64,000 bases of DNA. Origin: Ignelater luminosus. Taxonomy: Eukaryota; Arthropoda; Insecta; Coleoptera; Elateridae. Each line of letters opens with the position of its first letter. Position 1 is the first letter of the stretch. Under the pieces are notes generated by a model that saw nothing but the letters and a program-made list of their open reading frames with translations, was not told the origin of the DNA and did no database searches. The position numbers and the translations under genes were made by a program. Shown here one piece after another: positions 36,010-46,369 of this stretch. The DNA is taken from the NCBI GenBank assembly GCA_011009095.1, contig VTPC01004878.1:94632-158631 (forward strand), written 5' to 3'.

Positions 36010-36660
36010 ATTTATTCAATCTGCTAATTTACAATCTATTCAATACGAATAATAAATAAATGTGATGTATGTTCGAGATGGCGTGAGTATGATCCGGTCC
36101 ACATAAGATTAGTCAGCTAGGTCTTCCGGCCAGCATCTTTTCAGTCTTCTCTCAACCTGTGGTTAGTTAAACAGGGTATTAATTAAGTTATTGTCGTGGT
36201 TGGTATTCCTTTTTTATATGTATCGTGTTAATATTCGATGGTTTTGCACATCCCCAGAGTTCTATGCCAAAAGTCCATATTAGTTTTAATATTATTTTGT
36301 ATATGGTGAGCTTATTTTCTAGAGATAATTAGGATCTTCTATTGATGAGCGACTTTAGTTGTTTGGTTTTCAAGTTAGCTGTTGCTTTTTAGCTTTAAAT
36401 TGTGTTTTTGATGTCGATTTCTAATTTATGTTTGTAAAAGTGATTTGGGTTGAGTTTGTGCTACTGACTACTATTTTCTATTTTTGGAGCAAATTAAAAT
36501 AGTTTTAGAGTTTGGCGGAGGCAGTTATGGGGTTTTGGTCTACTTCAAGGATTACAGAATCGTCTGCAAATGTGTCAATATGTGTGTCAGCCGTTGTAGG
36601 AATATCTGCAGTATATATTTAGTATGAGTACTCCAGCACACCCAACAAATAAACATTAAA
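36010..36660 (-). mobile_element. Decayed Jockey-like LINE fragment (RT C-terminal part)
   Basis: On the minus strand, TYIDTFADDSVILEVDQNPI (near 36,540-36,600) is the RT catalytic motif block, FADD in place of the more usual YADD/FADD pair seen in Jockey-type elements. KSTSKTQFKAKKQQLT follows, and then a DFW...GMCKTIEY-like remnant of the downstream WTYG..LWG..K.SN block near 36,240-36,290. The 5' two thirds (endonuclease and the start of the RT) are missing. Several stops and frame changes are present. Confidence 0.7.
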
Positions 36661-37019
36661 ACTGTGAGATTATTTACGTACGTCATGCTCACTTGGCAAA
36701 CTGGCACTAAAGAGATTCCCATTAAGCTCTATATGGTTCTGCCTGGAGCTAAATTGCTCAAGCTAAAATACTTGAAGTATGGTTTAATACAGAAAAACAC
36801 ACAAAACTGAGAATAATAATATAATAATAAATTGCAAAATTTGCGTAAGCAGTAAGGATTACTTTTAGTAAATTTAGATACCAATACAGCTTGGCCACGA
36901 TAAATATGCGACATTAGATGCCAGAGCCGGTAAAATAGAAACGATGGTGTTAAATTGTTGAACAGATCAGTTATCTGCTGAGACCACTACAACTAGAAAT
37001 TGTAAGAAACGTAGAAAAC

Positions 37020-38200
37020 GAATTAATGAAATAAATCAGGTTTTATTAGGTTCATATTTAAAATAACCCACGAGGATAGATAATTTCTTCATGAAGAATT
37101 TTTGAGCAAATGCCCAAGTTGGTCAGATGTAACACAGCAAAGATTATCAGGTCAAATAAGAGTGATTAAAAACAATATTCTAAAAACTCGAACAACTATT
37201 AACCAGATAAAAAAGAAATAAAAAAGGACAGAAAAAGATCTGCAAGGAATTAACGCAAACATTTCAAACCTACCAATGAATAAATAGGTTCAGAAATCTA
37301 TTTATAGAAACAAAATTTTTGGCGGAAGAAGTTTACAATAGTTCATCTAGTATTAGCAAAAACAATTTACAAGATTAATTCAAAATTCATATGAAATACC
37401 CATGCTGGTTTTGTGACAAATATCCAAAGAGCTAGGCGACAGCAAAAATGCTGAGAAATACAGACATGTCTATCAACATTGTCCAAAATTCTAACATTTT
37501 ACATTAGCATATAGACAAAAACCATATTATGACAATAGAAAAAAAAAAAGATGTGCACGTAGATCAATGAGTTTCATAATCGATGATGTGACTCTAGAAT
37601 AAGTTGGAAAACAGAAAAGAAATTTGCATCGATTATCAAAAGCGAACTATTCTGTACCACATTCCTGGTTAAGATCCATTCAACTATTGTGCAATTACTT
37701 AAAGCACTTATGCAAACATGAAGCGCTATGCTTGTTTTAAACACCAAGATATGTATGATTCAAATAGATAATATAAATATAGAAAGAGGAATTTTTCAAG
37801 TCCACTATAGTTTAAACTAGCAATGAACTCACCCAGTCAGTACCCTATTAAACGCAACTCAAATTTCAAATTAATGTAAATCAAAACACCTGATATAAAT
37901 AGAACAAGTGAATTTAGTCAGAATATTGGAATGAAATCTAGACTTAATAAAAGAACACTATATACTAAAGTAGGCAAGACAGTTGACCCTGATGAAGATA
38001 TCACCATCAGCAAAATCCATTGATCATACTACAATGACAGAAGAAATTCCAAAACAATCTCAATCGAGATTGAATGTGATTTTAAAGACAAAACTTAATG
38101 GAACGCCATTGCTCTACCTATTCTAACTTATACTTTTGGAATTATAAAATGGAGTGAAACAAATTTAGATAAATTATAAAAACACTTACAATGTACGGTA
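37020..38200 (+). mobile_element. Decayed LINE of the same clade as 20,990-22,740
   Basis: Plus-strand fossil with LINE reverse transcriptase blocks in order. FIIDDVTLE near 37,575 and YSVPHSWLRSIQLL near 37,650 match the D..KA.DS.PH.WL block. EEFFKS near 37,790 is a remnant of the R.G..QG block, and FQINVNQNT near 37,870 the segment before the catalytic motif. VDPDEDITISKIH lies near 37,985-38,020. The frame holding ALPILTYTFGIIKWSETNL (38,114-38,170) matches the A.PVLTYSFGII.W motif found downstream of the RT in one LINE clade. Multiple stops and frame changes separate the pieces. The catalytic FxDD block was not found intact. Confidence 0.75.
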
Positions 38201-38530
38201 GTTGTCATCACAAATCTAGTAGTCAGAAGATGGTCAAGGTGGCTGTTTATTGTTAACTATCTTATGGTACAATGTACTTGTTTGTGAATATCTATGCTTG
38301 CACATATCGAAAACTGTTTAAGCATTCTGTAAATGTTTTCTCCTCCTACCCCAATCGAGTTTTAGATATTCAAACTTTGACCAGATCAATAGATGACGCC
38401 TATGATTTTGACTCTTGAACTGAATATTCGGTTTTTAATGCAGACCAAGCGGAGTTCGTTGAAACCTAATACCAAGTGGCGGAAATCACTAGGTCAAAAA
38501 TTATGAGAGATCAGAATCTTACATAAAAGT

Positions 38531-38711
38531 CTATTGTTTTCTATGGAGATTCAAAATTGAACAAAATATCAATTTTAGCATAATCTAACCTAATCTAACA
38601 TACCTACTAATCAGCACCATCAATTTAAAGAAAAACTACGACTAAAACTGAATTAGGTTATATTTGGTATTTTGTTCAATTTGAACAAGTTCCCCATAGA
38701 ATACAAAATGC
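38531..38711. mobile_element. MITE-like element with CCTAA-bearing inverted arms
   Basis: The left arm (CTATTGTTTTCTATGG, then TTGAACAAAAT and CTAACCTAATCTAAC) is mirrored by the right arm (GAATTAGGTTATATT, ATTTTGTTCAATTTGAAC, then CCATAGAATACAAAATG). The arms are about 60-70 bp and imperfect. The element is about 180 bp. The left arm and the internal AAAGAAAAACTA segment match 8,278-8,640. No clear target duplication was seen. Confidence 0.65.
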
Positions 38712-40529
38712 ATAATAATAAGTACTGTAATACTGAAACTGAATTAAATACCACTGAAATTTGTTTTATAAAAATCGCTTTATAACTTTTTTTTCATTTA
38801 TTTTAATAAATCTAGAATTAGGAAAACCAAATAAAACGAGAAAACTATGAAGGATAGGATTTTATTTGAAAATAAATCAGCTTGGATTAAAATATTCCTT
38901 ATTCAACAGTTGTAAATTCGTATTTCCTATATTATATTAACCGAACGTAGGAAAGGGTTCTGTTTGTTTTAGTGCTAATAGGTATGTACATGTATTAAAT
39001 CCAATAACGACGTGATAATCATAAAAGGGTTGTCCTGGACAATCTCCGGAATTATGATAAGTTAAAGGATTTAGTTACTTTAATATTCGGAATATATAAA
39101 AGCTTGTCCTATATTTAAACTTTTTTATTCGAAACTCGATGAAAATCATCCTTTAATTTCAGTTTAGTTTGATTAAATAACTAATGAGCGCTATTGTGTG
39201 AGACAATTTATAGAACTTCTGAAGTTCTCTAAAATTCGTATTAAACCGCAGCTCTTGGAATTTTACTTGCAAACGACGTATATATTGTGTAGTACAGATA
39301 AATGCATAATAAAGCCAATATTTGGAAATGTCTCTGTTAATTAGTTTATACAATCCGTGCACAAAGCAATTATTGTTGTTATAAATAATAATAAAAGAAA
39401 AACAAAAACAAAATTAAATGGCAGCTTATAGGATTTGTTTTTTAATAATGTTTATTTGAAAAGCTCTAGAACGAAAGCAATTCTAAAAAATGCCAAGTTT
39501 CTAAAAATAAACCGAGAATATTGTAAAAAAAAGATTTCAGAAAAACATTCTCAAAAGTAAAAATTTATTAAATATGTTACACAAAATACATTTCTTATCC
39601 AACAATTTTATGAAAACGATTTAAAATTTTTACATTAATTGGATTTCAGCAAAGAAAATAACTAAAAAACAAAAACATTTCAATTTTAGAATTTTTAAAT
39701 AAATAAATGAGCTCGTATGAAAAATTTTTTATTAGTTTTCATTACAAGCTTTATTATCCATTACTTATTTACATACCGTTCAAAGTAAGAAGGTAGCTCT
39801 TTGATAATATTATGTCACAAACTTATAAAAAAATCTTATTTTAAAAAATCATTGGGAAGCAAGGAATAATGTTAAAAGAAAAACTTTCTTGTGTCTCTTT
39901 TATTCAATTCATCTTTACTTTTACGCACACTTTTCATTCTGTAAATACAACCATTTTCCTACAGTATCTATTAATTCTAAATTCTTTTGTTTCTTGTTTA
40001 CAGTTTACACACCTGTAATGCGATATTATTGTAATCAGCCTTAAAAGAGAATAAAAAGATACAGGATACCCCATTTTAAAAACTAACCAAATTGAGGTTA
40101 ACCTTTTCCATCACCTTGTATAACAAGTGGGCGGATTATTATCACCTGGAATAGTTGCATTATGAATAATTCTAGAGTTTAAAAAAATTGTATGCTAGGT
40201 GCTTTACAACAAGGTATGTTTCCTGCATAAATTTCTATTTTCGGTTTACTATTTCGGAAATACGCAGAGTTCAAATAAAACCTAGTCTACCATTTATTAC
40301 CGTTATTTTTAAATGTCAGCTTAAAGAATTTTATATACGACCGTTTTGCTGTCTAGATTTTAATACAACTATTAGACAGCCTTTTTAGTAAAGAGAAACG
40401 TTTATCTTTTGAGTCTTTTTCGCAAACGTGTCAATTTCCTAGAAAAACATGGACGTAATGTTCAAAATCATTAAAACCGAATAAATCCACTTACAAGTGC
40501 TATAGCAACATGTACAGGGTTGATTAAAT
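38712..40529. other. AT-rich non-coding stretch
   Basis: No gene was recognised. This is one of the most A/T-rich parts of the window, with many poly-A and poly-T runs. A TACAGGGT motif lies at 40,513, next to the end of the following LINE. Confidence 0.4.
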
Positions 40530-42390
40530 TCGAGGTGAATACAGAGTATTTCAGAATCTAGAAGAGCTGCTGAGTTCGTTGGTGCAATCAGAATTCTTAA
40601 GTTATAGGCAAAAATTGATTCTCTTAGAATTTCATCAAGTGGCTGTTGAGATGACCACGCAGGCTATTCAAGTATTAGCACTTATGAAGACAATCTCTTC
40701 TTTGACGTAAGGGACTTTGTGATCCCAACGAATAACCTAATTAGGAAAGTACTAAGAGTAATTGCAAATCGCTCAGAGTAGTTTGGATTTGGAAAGAGCC
40801 CTAGAGTTAGATTGATGACCCAATAACCAATTCATGTAACGGTACTGAAAACCTAGCTGAAGTATTCAAATTTCTCTTTTGCAGCAGTGTAGAGTACTCT
40901 TTGAAACGTATAGGTTACATGTGTTGACCGCGTCGTTTCTTTAACCAGGACTATACCTTATTAAGATAGTTTTGCAGGATGCTATAATAGGATTCTGATA
41001 GGATTATGGGCAGTAGATCAGCTGTATATAAAGCTTCCTTGAGAGCTTTCATACCACACTTTTCCAAACGCCGATAAAATATCTATGAAGATGTTTTTTG
41101 TTTTCCTGACAATGCGATGAGTTTGTTCTCTTGCTGCATAATTCTAATAAAAACCAAATCGGCAGTTGGGTATTGACTTTTTTTCATTAATGATAGGTGT
41201 AAGTTGCTGTATAAAAAACTTCCCAAAAGCTTTAGAGAGAACTATTTCTAGCTGAAAGGTATCAAGTCCTTAGTATTGCATTAAACATGCAGTTTATCAT
41301 TTGAATCCATACAAGTAGAAATTGTTTTGGAATTTTGCAAACCAGGAGATTATTAATGACATTTTTGATTTCATGTGTTTTGGACTTTTTAATGGGTATT
41401 TCCATCTGGTCTGGTGTGTCAAATTGTCTTTTTCCTCTTGCGGTATTTCCTGTGAGAACAGTTGGAATATATTGCTCAAGTGTCAGAAAAATATGTGGGT
41501 TTTATCCTGATCGCCCCTGATAGGTAGAGAGTTTTTTGGGTGCATTTAATTTTCTTAGTGACTTTCCACAGTGAATAGTCCGAGTTACCTGCAACCTTTT
41601 CCTCGGCTTTCTTTTTTGGTCAATTTTGGTTTTGATAAAATCAGGGCAATACATTGGCTTACCCTTTATTTGTGCGTCAGGAATGGCTGACAATGACTTA
41701 TATTGTTCTGGTAAAATTGCGCAAGTTTAACTAACTAGATATTTTACTTCTAAAGAGATCTCAATTTTTAGATTTGGAGGTTAGAGTAGGTGGACTCATC
41801 TTATAGCAAACTTGTGTGTGTAGATTTATTAAGATTGGAGTGTGATTGGACATAATACTAAAATTAAGAACGTCAGGTATTTTATTGCGATTGGTGGACC
41901 AAAATGGTATTATAGGTCCGGATTCTCATGCTATATGATTTGTATTAAAGTTTAAACCGGCAATAAAAACAGTTTGACTAGGAGAACAATATACTACGGA
42001 AATAAACAATCTCCTATCGCTATTGTTGTTGCTTGTACGTTGTTTATGGTTAACATTTATCTGCTTCATGGTGTTTGATTATATTTTTGATAATAATCGC
42101 TGTTTTGCTTCGAGCCCTGCCTTGAAAGAGTATGGTAGACTATACAGTGACTGTTCCAAAAAGTTTGCACCAAACGGGAAAACCTTTTATGGTAAATTGT
42201 AAAATGATAACTATAAGTAGTTATATCTTCTTACCTGACTACCCTAATCTTTTCTGCAAATGTTGTTTTGATGAGAGTGTAGGAAACCTCAGACTTATTT
42301 CACCTAAAACCAATCCCATTAGGATCATATCAATCGCCTGATCTTCGTTATATTCTTCTATCTGACCACGGCGATAACCAAGGAAACTAA
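40530..42390 (-). mobile_element. Decayed Jockey-like LINE, endonuclease through RT
   Basis: Reading leftward from about 42,390, the endonuclease domain is visible as LTINNVQATTIAIGDCLFP near 42,000-42,060, matching the LQATSI.I....GP block. AIPDAQIKGKP (around 41,690) falls at the start of a 63-codon frame (41,502-41,693) covering the end of the endonuclease and the spacer. A spacer with LNAPKKLSTYQGR then leads into LTLEQYIPTVLTGNTARGKR and IPIKKSKTHEIKNVINNLLV (near 41,350-41,420), matching the P.....EV..VI..L...KSPG block ahead of the RT. Beyond about 41,300 the RT is badly decayed (FWEVFYTAT, NTLYSPRI). Many stops and frame changes. At about 1.9 kb it lacks the first open reading frame. 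Confidence 0.75.
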
Positions 42391-43220
42391 CCAATGGCAA
42401 CCCAGATCTCATTAAATATCAGACTATCCATGTTATTCCGTAGCTTTCTTCTCTTTAACTGATTCGTGGAGTTCATTGCTATAGTCCCTACTATTTATCT
42501 ATGTCAAAAACTGATTAACCTTAACCTTAACTTTAAATATTTGTTTACTGGGCAATTTACGGACATGTGATACGGACATAATCGATACGTTAATCGTATA
42601 CATACGTACTGTATACTGTGCGGTGTGTACCTGTCGATCCAATGTTGCCAACTTATCGGTTTTGTAAAGATGTTTAGAGATTTTTCTTCTCATTTCTCTT
42701 CCACCAAAGTTAGTGTCATTGCTTTTGTGTTTTGGATTTTATTGGCAACAACGTCAAGAACGCGCGTATTGCACCGCGCTGATAGAGACATCACGATTGC
42801 GCATGACGTTCGGCGCTGTGTTCCTGTTTGCACTCGGGGTGGGATACCTCAAATCAATGCTACCAACTGGAGGAAATTTTCCCTTTTTTGGGAATATTCA
42901 CACTTAAAATGGAAATAGAAAATCTTTTGTAAAAATCATGGATTAGGTATTACAAAACTTCATTAACATTTACACATTAATTGTGATAATAATGCTTTCG
43001 TAGGCTAAAATTGCTTTCCCAAACACATTTTTTTATTTTTAATGCCGCGTCGCCATCTTGAAATGCTGAATTTTGATTGGAAGAAATCAAATAAAAGAAA
43101 CTGTGCCGCGTGTTTGCAGTTTTGTTTGCACTCACCTTGTCAGGTTTGTTTGTTCTTTATGTCGATTGTCAAATGTCGTTTGCAAATGTGCCGCTTTGTT
43201 TCTCTTTTCTTTAATGACAA
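42391..43220. promoter_or_regulatory. CpG-containing block with promoter-like motifs, tentative
   Basis: Between 42,640 and 43,210 the sequence is richer in CpG than its flanks. It contains GATTGCGCATGACGTTCGGC near 42,795 (an NRF1-like TGCGCATG half-site overlapping a CRE-like TGACGT core) and GCCGCGTCGCCATCTTGAA near 43,044 (a YY1/Pho-like GCCATCTTG core). Such words are common at housekeeping promoters. No TATA box, cDNA evidence or adjoining coding exon is visible, and 60-97-codon frames here (42,625-42,918 and 43,042-43,224) have no family resemblance. It could equally be a repeat. Confidence 0.25.
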
Positions 43221-43599
43221 TTAATAATTTTATGTAATATTAAGTTTCACATATTTTGTTTTATTTCCAAAACATGTAATTTCGTGTTTGAAATAAAAAG
43301 TTCTATAATTTTGCATGGAAGGGATTTTTTTTAGAAAATATGGAACTTTTAGGAAAGGTTGATTTAAAAAGGTTAGAAGCACTGTGTCAAATATAAGAAA
43401 ACAGAAAATAAAAATATTTATAGTGCCGTCTCAATACGTGCAAATATAATGGGAAGTGGAAGAGTGGATTGAGTTCATTCTTCATTTCTTCTAGACTATA
43501 ACGACCTACTCTCCCTCACTATGTTGGTTAGATCTTTGCCGAAAGACCCGGGGATTTAATTCAGGTTGGTGGATGGCTAAATAAGAAACAATTATCCAA
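43221..43599. other. Non-coding spacer
   Basis: AT-rich DNA before the Tc1-like fragment. It may include decayed upstream transposase sequence, but nothing recognisable remains. Confidence 0.35.
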
Positions 43600-43920
43600 A
43601 TTTTAAATAATAATCTGTTGTCCAGCATTCACGAAAGATTCCCAGGGCAACGAGTAGTGTTGGTGTAAGATAACTCGACCATTCATCAAGCTCAAGTAGT
43701 CCGAAATTAGTTTCACAATTTCCGAAATGTAATCCATGTGCTGCCATGGCCAATAAAATCCCCAGATTTGAATGCCATAGAGAACGTATGGAGTATTATG
43801 ACAAACAGTGGAAGGACGAACTGAAAGATAAGGGATTAATCCGTACTCGCGAAGCTTTGTATGGACACGCATCGCGTGTATGAGACCGTCTCAGAACAAT
43901 TTCATTCTGTTACAACACAA
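43600..43920 (+). pseudogene. Decayed Tc1-like transposase C-terminal fragment
   Basis: Plus-strand translation gives LLSSIHERFPGQRVVLV, then a stop, then DNSTIHQAQVVRNWF (near 43,620-43,720), matching the segment with the second catalytic aspartate (QDN...H.A). WPIKSPDLNAIENVW follows at 43,747-43,791 and matches the WP..SPDLNPIENVW block with the third acidic residue. A C-terminal tail follows (VLAKLCMDTHRVYETVSEQF). At least one stop and one frame change are present. The first catalytic aspartate and the terminal inverted repeats were not found. The open frame of 89 codons on the minus strand is its antisense shadow. Confidence 0.8.
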
Positions 43921-44639
43921 TTGTTTCAATGCCCAATTGCATGTAAGCAATTATAGCCAGCGAGAGTCATCCGATTAGGTTTTGAGATTAATTATAAAAA
44001 TTATTTATTTAATTTTGTTGTTAACTTTTTATGTAACATTTTAAACAAATAAACAATTCTTTAGTATTTTTTATGCATTTACTTACTACTATTTACGTAT
44101 ATTACGTATTATTAGGATACAATGGAAATCTTACTTTCCGTTTCTGTTAAATTAAAAAGGATTAGGATCATCTTTATGTAATCTAGTCTTTTTTTGAAGA
44201 GTAGACGGAAGAAAAGCATAGCAGCCTATGCATTCCTTTGTTTTTGTTATTAGTTAAATGCAGATGTTCGGATCCATCGTAAGTAAAGTAAAATATGTAA
44301 AGCAGGCTACAGAAACCTCGCTTCAAGAATTACATAGAGAAATTGAGAAAAAAAGATCTGTTTGTTTCCTAGAAAATCTTAAATTTTCAAAAAGTTTTTA
44401 GATCAATACACATTCACGGAATTATTTCGCTTCGGAGAAACAAACAGAAACTTAAGGTCGATCTATTCTCGCGTTTTTTACGGCGATTTTCGAAGCACAA
44501 CTGACGATTACTGATGGAAAATTTAATAATCTGTTTGATATACTATGTATATGTAAAAGAAGAGATTGAATAGATTGGATTCTACAACTACGGAATAACA
44601 GTTGTAATAATTTAATTATCTCGCTAGTTTCGTTATTTC
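43921..44639. other. AT-rich non-coding stretch
   Basis: No gene or repeat was recognised. Confidence 0.4.
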
Positions 44640-44647
44640 TGTGCGAT

Positions 44648-44819
44648 CAAGGCTGTAGCTAGGTCTGAATTTCGTAGGAAAAAGTTTCCACGAGCGCCCA
44701 TGGGGGTTTTCCTGAGCTCAATAAAAAAACAGTTTATCAGGAATAATTCAATAATTAAAACAATTAAATAGAATTTTGAAGGGGGTTTGAAACCTCAAAT
44801 CCTCCTAGCTACAGCCTTG
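44648..44819. mobile_element. hAT-type MITE, 172 bp, with 8-bp target duplication
   Basis: The ends are perfect 16-bp inverted repeats, CAAGGCTGTAGCTAGG at 44,648-44,663 and CCTAGCTACAGCCTTG at 44,804-44,819. The 8-bp word TGTGCGAT directly flanks both sides (44,640-44,647 and 44,820-44,827), a perfect target duplication of the length made by hAT transposases. The interior has no coding capacity and includes a G-rich tract on each side (CATGGGGGTTTTCC and GAAGGGGGTTTG). It is non-autonomous and fairly well preserved, so it was mobilised in trans. Confidence 0.92.
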
Positions 44820-44827
44820 TGTGCGAT

Positions 44828-45609
44828 TTAACTTTAATCAGCTAATGACCAACTTTTTGACAAACGATAAAAACTGTATCTCGTTGCACAAATAATATTT
44901 ATTTATTTATTATAACATGCCAGACACAAAATAAGAAAATATAAAAATAAATGAATTTGTAAGCCACAAAGAATGTTAAGACTGAACAAAAAGATAAAAG
45001 CAAGTACAGATGAACATCTACTTCTTTGACGCTGCGTAACAGGTACCACTCTTGCAATTTGCATCAGAGAAACAACGAATTATTGATTTTATGTTTTTTA
45101 AATTCCGCTCAATTTTTTTGAATACATAGTTATTGCGTGCTCCTGTCCAACACCTTGTAGAGTCAGCTATGGTTTGTGACGCTTTTACACTTTTTCGCAC
45201 TTTCGTTTCAATCAAAGTCCTGTATCTTTTCATTGGCCAGTTCTAGTACGTTTGGGAGATGAAAGTCTTTGGCTACAAAATTGATGTTTTTCTATTGGTA
45301 CTAATCAATAACGCTTTTAGCGTAATGCTCGGGCCAAAATATTATTTCAAGCTACTACGCTTTTTTTAATGAAAGGTAGTGGTCTTTCTCTCCGTATTGT
45401 TTTTATAGTGAAATTCCTGGTTTTTTTAACTCGTAGGTTCAAATATCCTGCCAAACCAAGATCTTTTTGCCAAATTTCTCAAAGTCCACTGTTTCTATCG
45501 AGTTCCACGTATTTGTCTTAATGGTATAATACCTAGGCTTTTATAAAAGCAAAACCCCAAAAACCTGGATAAAAAATTATAGAATATCTTGTAAAGAAAA
45601 CATATAACT
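44828..45609. other. AT-rich non-coding stretch
   Basis: No gene was recognised. A 71-codon minus frame at 45,018-45,233 contains three cysteines near its end but shows no family resemblance or signal peptide. Confidence 0.4.
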
Positions 45610-46330
45610 GGTTTTCCCAAATGGCTTATAAGTTTGTCTATAAATTAATTAATAATGATGATACACCTTTGAAGTTGGTTAAATGGGCAGAGACACGTTG
45701 GTTATCAATTGAAATGGCCCTAGGCAGAATTAATAATCAGTGGGATAGCTTGAAAGCATATTTGGTCATTGTTTAATAAGAAAAAAAATGCTATACTGCT
45801 GACATTTTGTTTGCATGACAATCAGAATAGAGTTTACTTATGATATTTACATTCCATTGTGGCATGGTACAGAAAATCAATAAGAACTTTGAATCATCTG
45901 TAGCTAATGTTACCAAGTTATTTACAGAACTGGAGAATTTATTCGCTACAATAGTTTCAAAAAGTTATTCTTGCTATTGCAAGGATTGCAAGAAAATTAT
46001 TTAGATCCCAATACATATCTAGGATATATCTTTGAAAATAGTTGCTCTGTATACCAGTTATCACATCAACAAAAAGCAACTGTTAAATCAAGACTTATCC
46101 TATTTATTTAATCAGTTTGGAAAAAGAATTAAATTTATTTTTTGTAGTGTAATAAGTTAACTATTGTAACAGCTGCTACTCATTTTACCAGAAATGCTTT
46201 TGAGATTACCAGTATTGAAAACAATGGACTTTTTCCCATACAAAAAAATGTTCAAAATATGGATTGAAGTAGGAAACTATAGAATAGAGATGCATCAGGT
46301 CAAACTGAGTTTAATGAGTTAGCTTGTTTA
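45610..46330 (+). pseudogene. Decayed hAT-like transposase fragment
   Basis: Plus-strand frames give KWAETRWLSIEMALGRINNQ and then WDSLKAY (45,681-45,762), matching the TRWLS...A..R...QWD.L..YF block shared by hAT-related transposases and host proteins derived from them. Further on come LHPILWHVQKINKNFESSVA (near 45,855-45,910), KLFTELENLF, and LPVLKTMDFFPYKKMF (near 46,205-46,255). The pieces lie in different frames with stops between. No N-terminal zinc finger or end repeats were found. The nearby hAT MITE does not show that the two are related. Confidence 0.6.
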
Positions 46331-46369
46331 GTATTATATTTGTTTCATTTATTTTATTCTTCTAATTTT

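Noticed and set aside
45018-45233. Small cysteine-containing secreted peptide on the minus strand
   Set aside because: There is no signal peptide after the ATG, the cysteines form no known pattern, and the frame is short enough to be chance.
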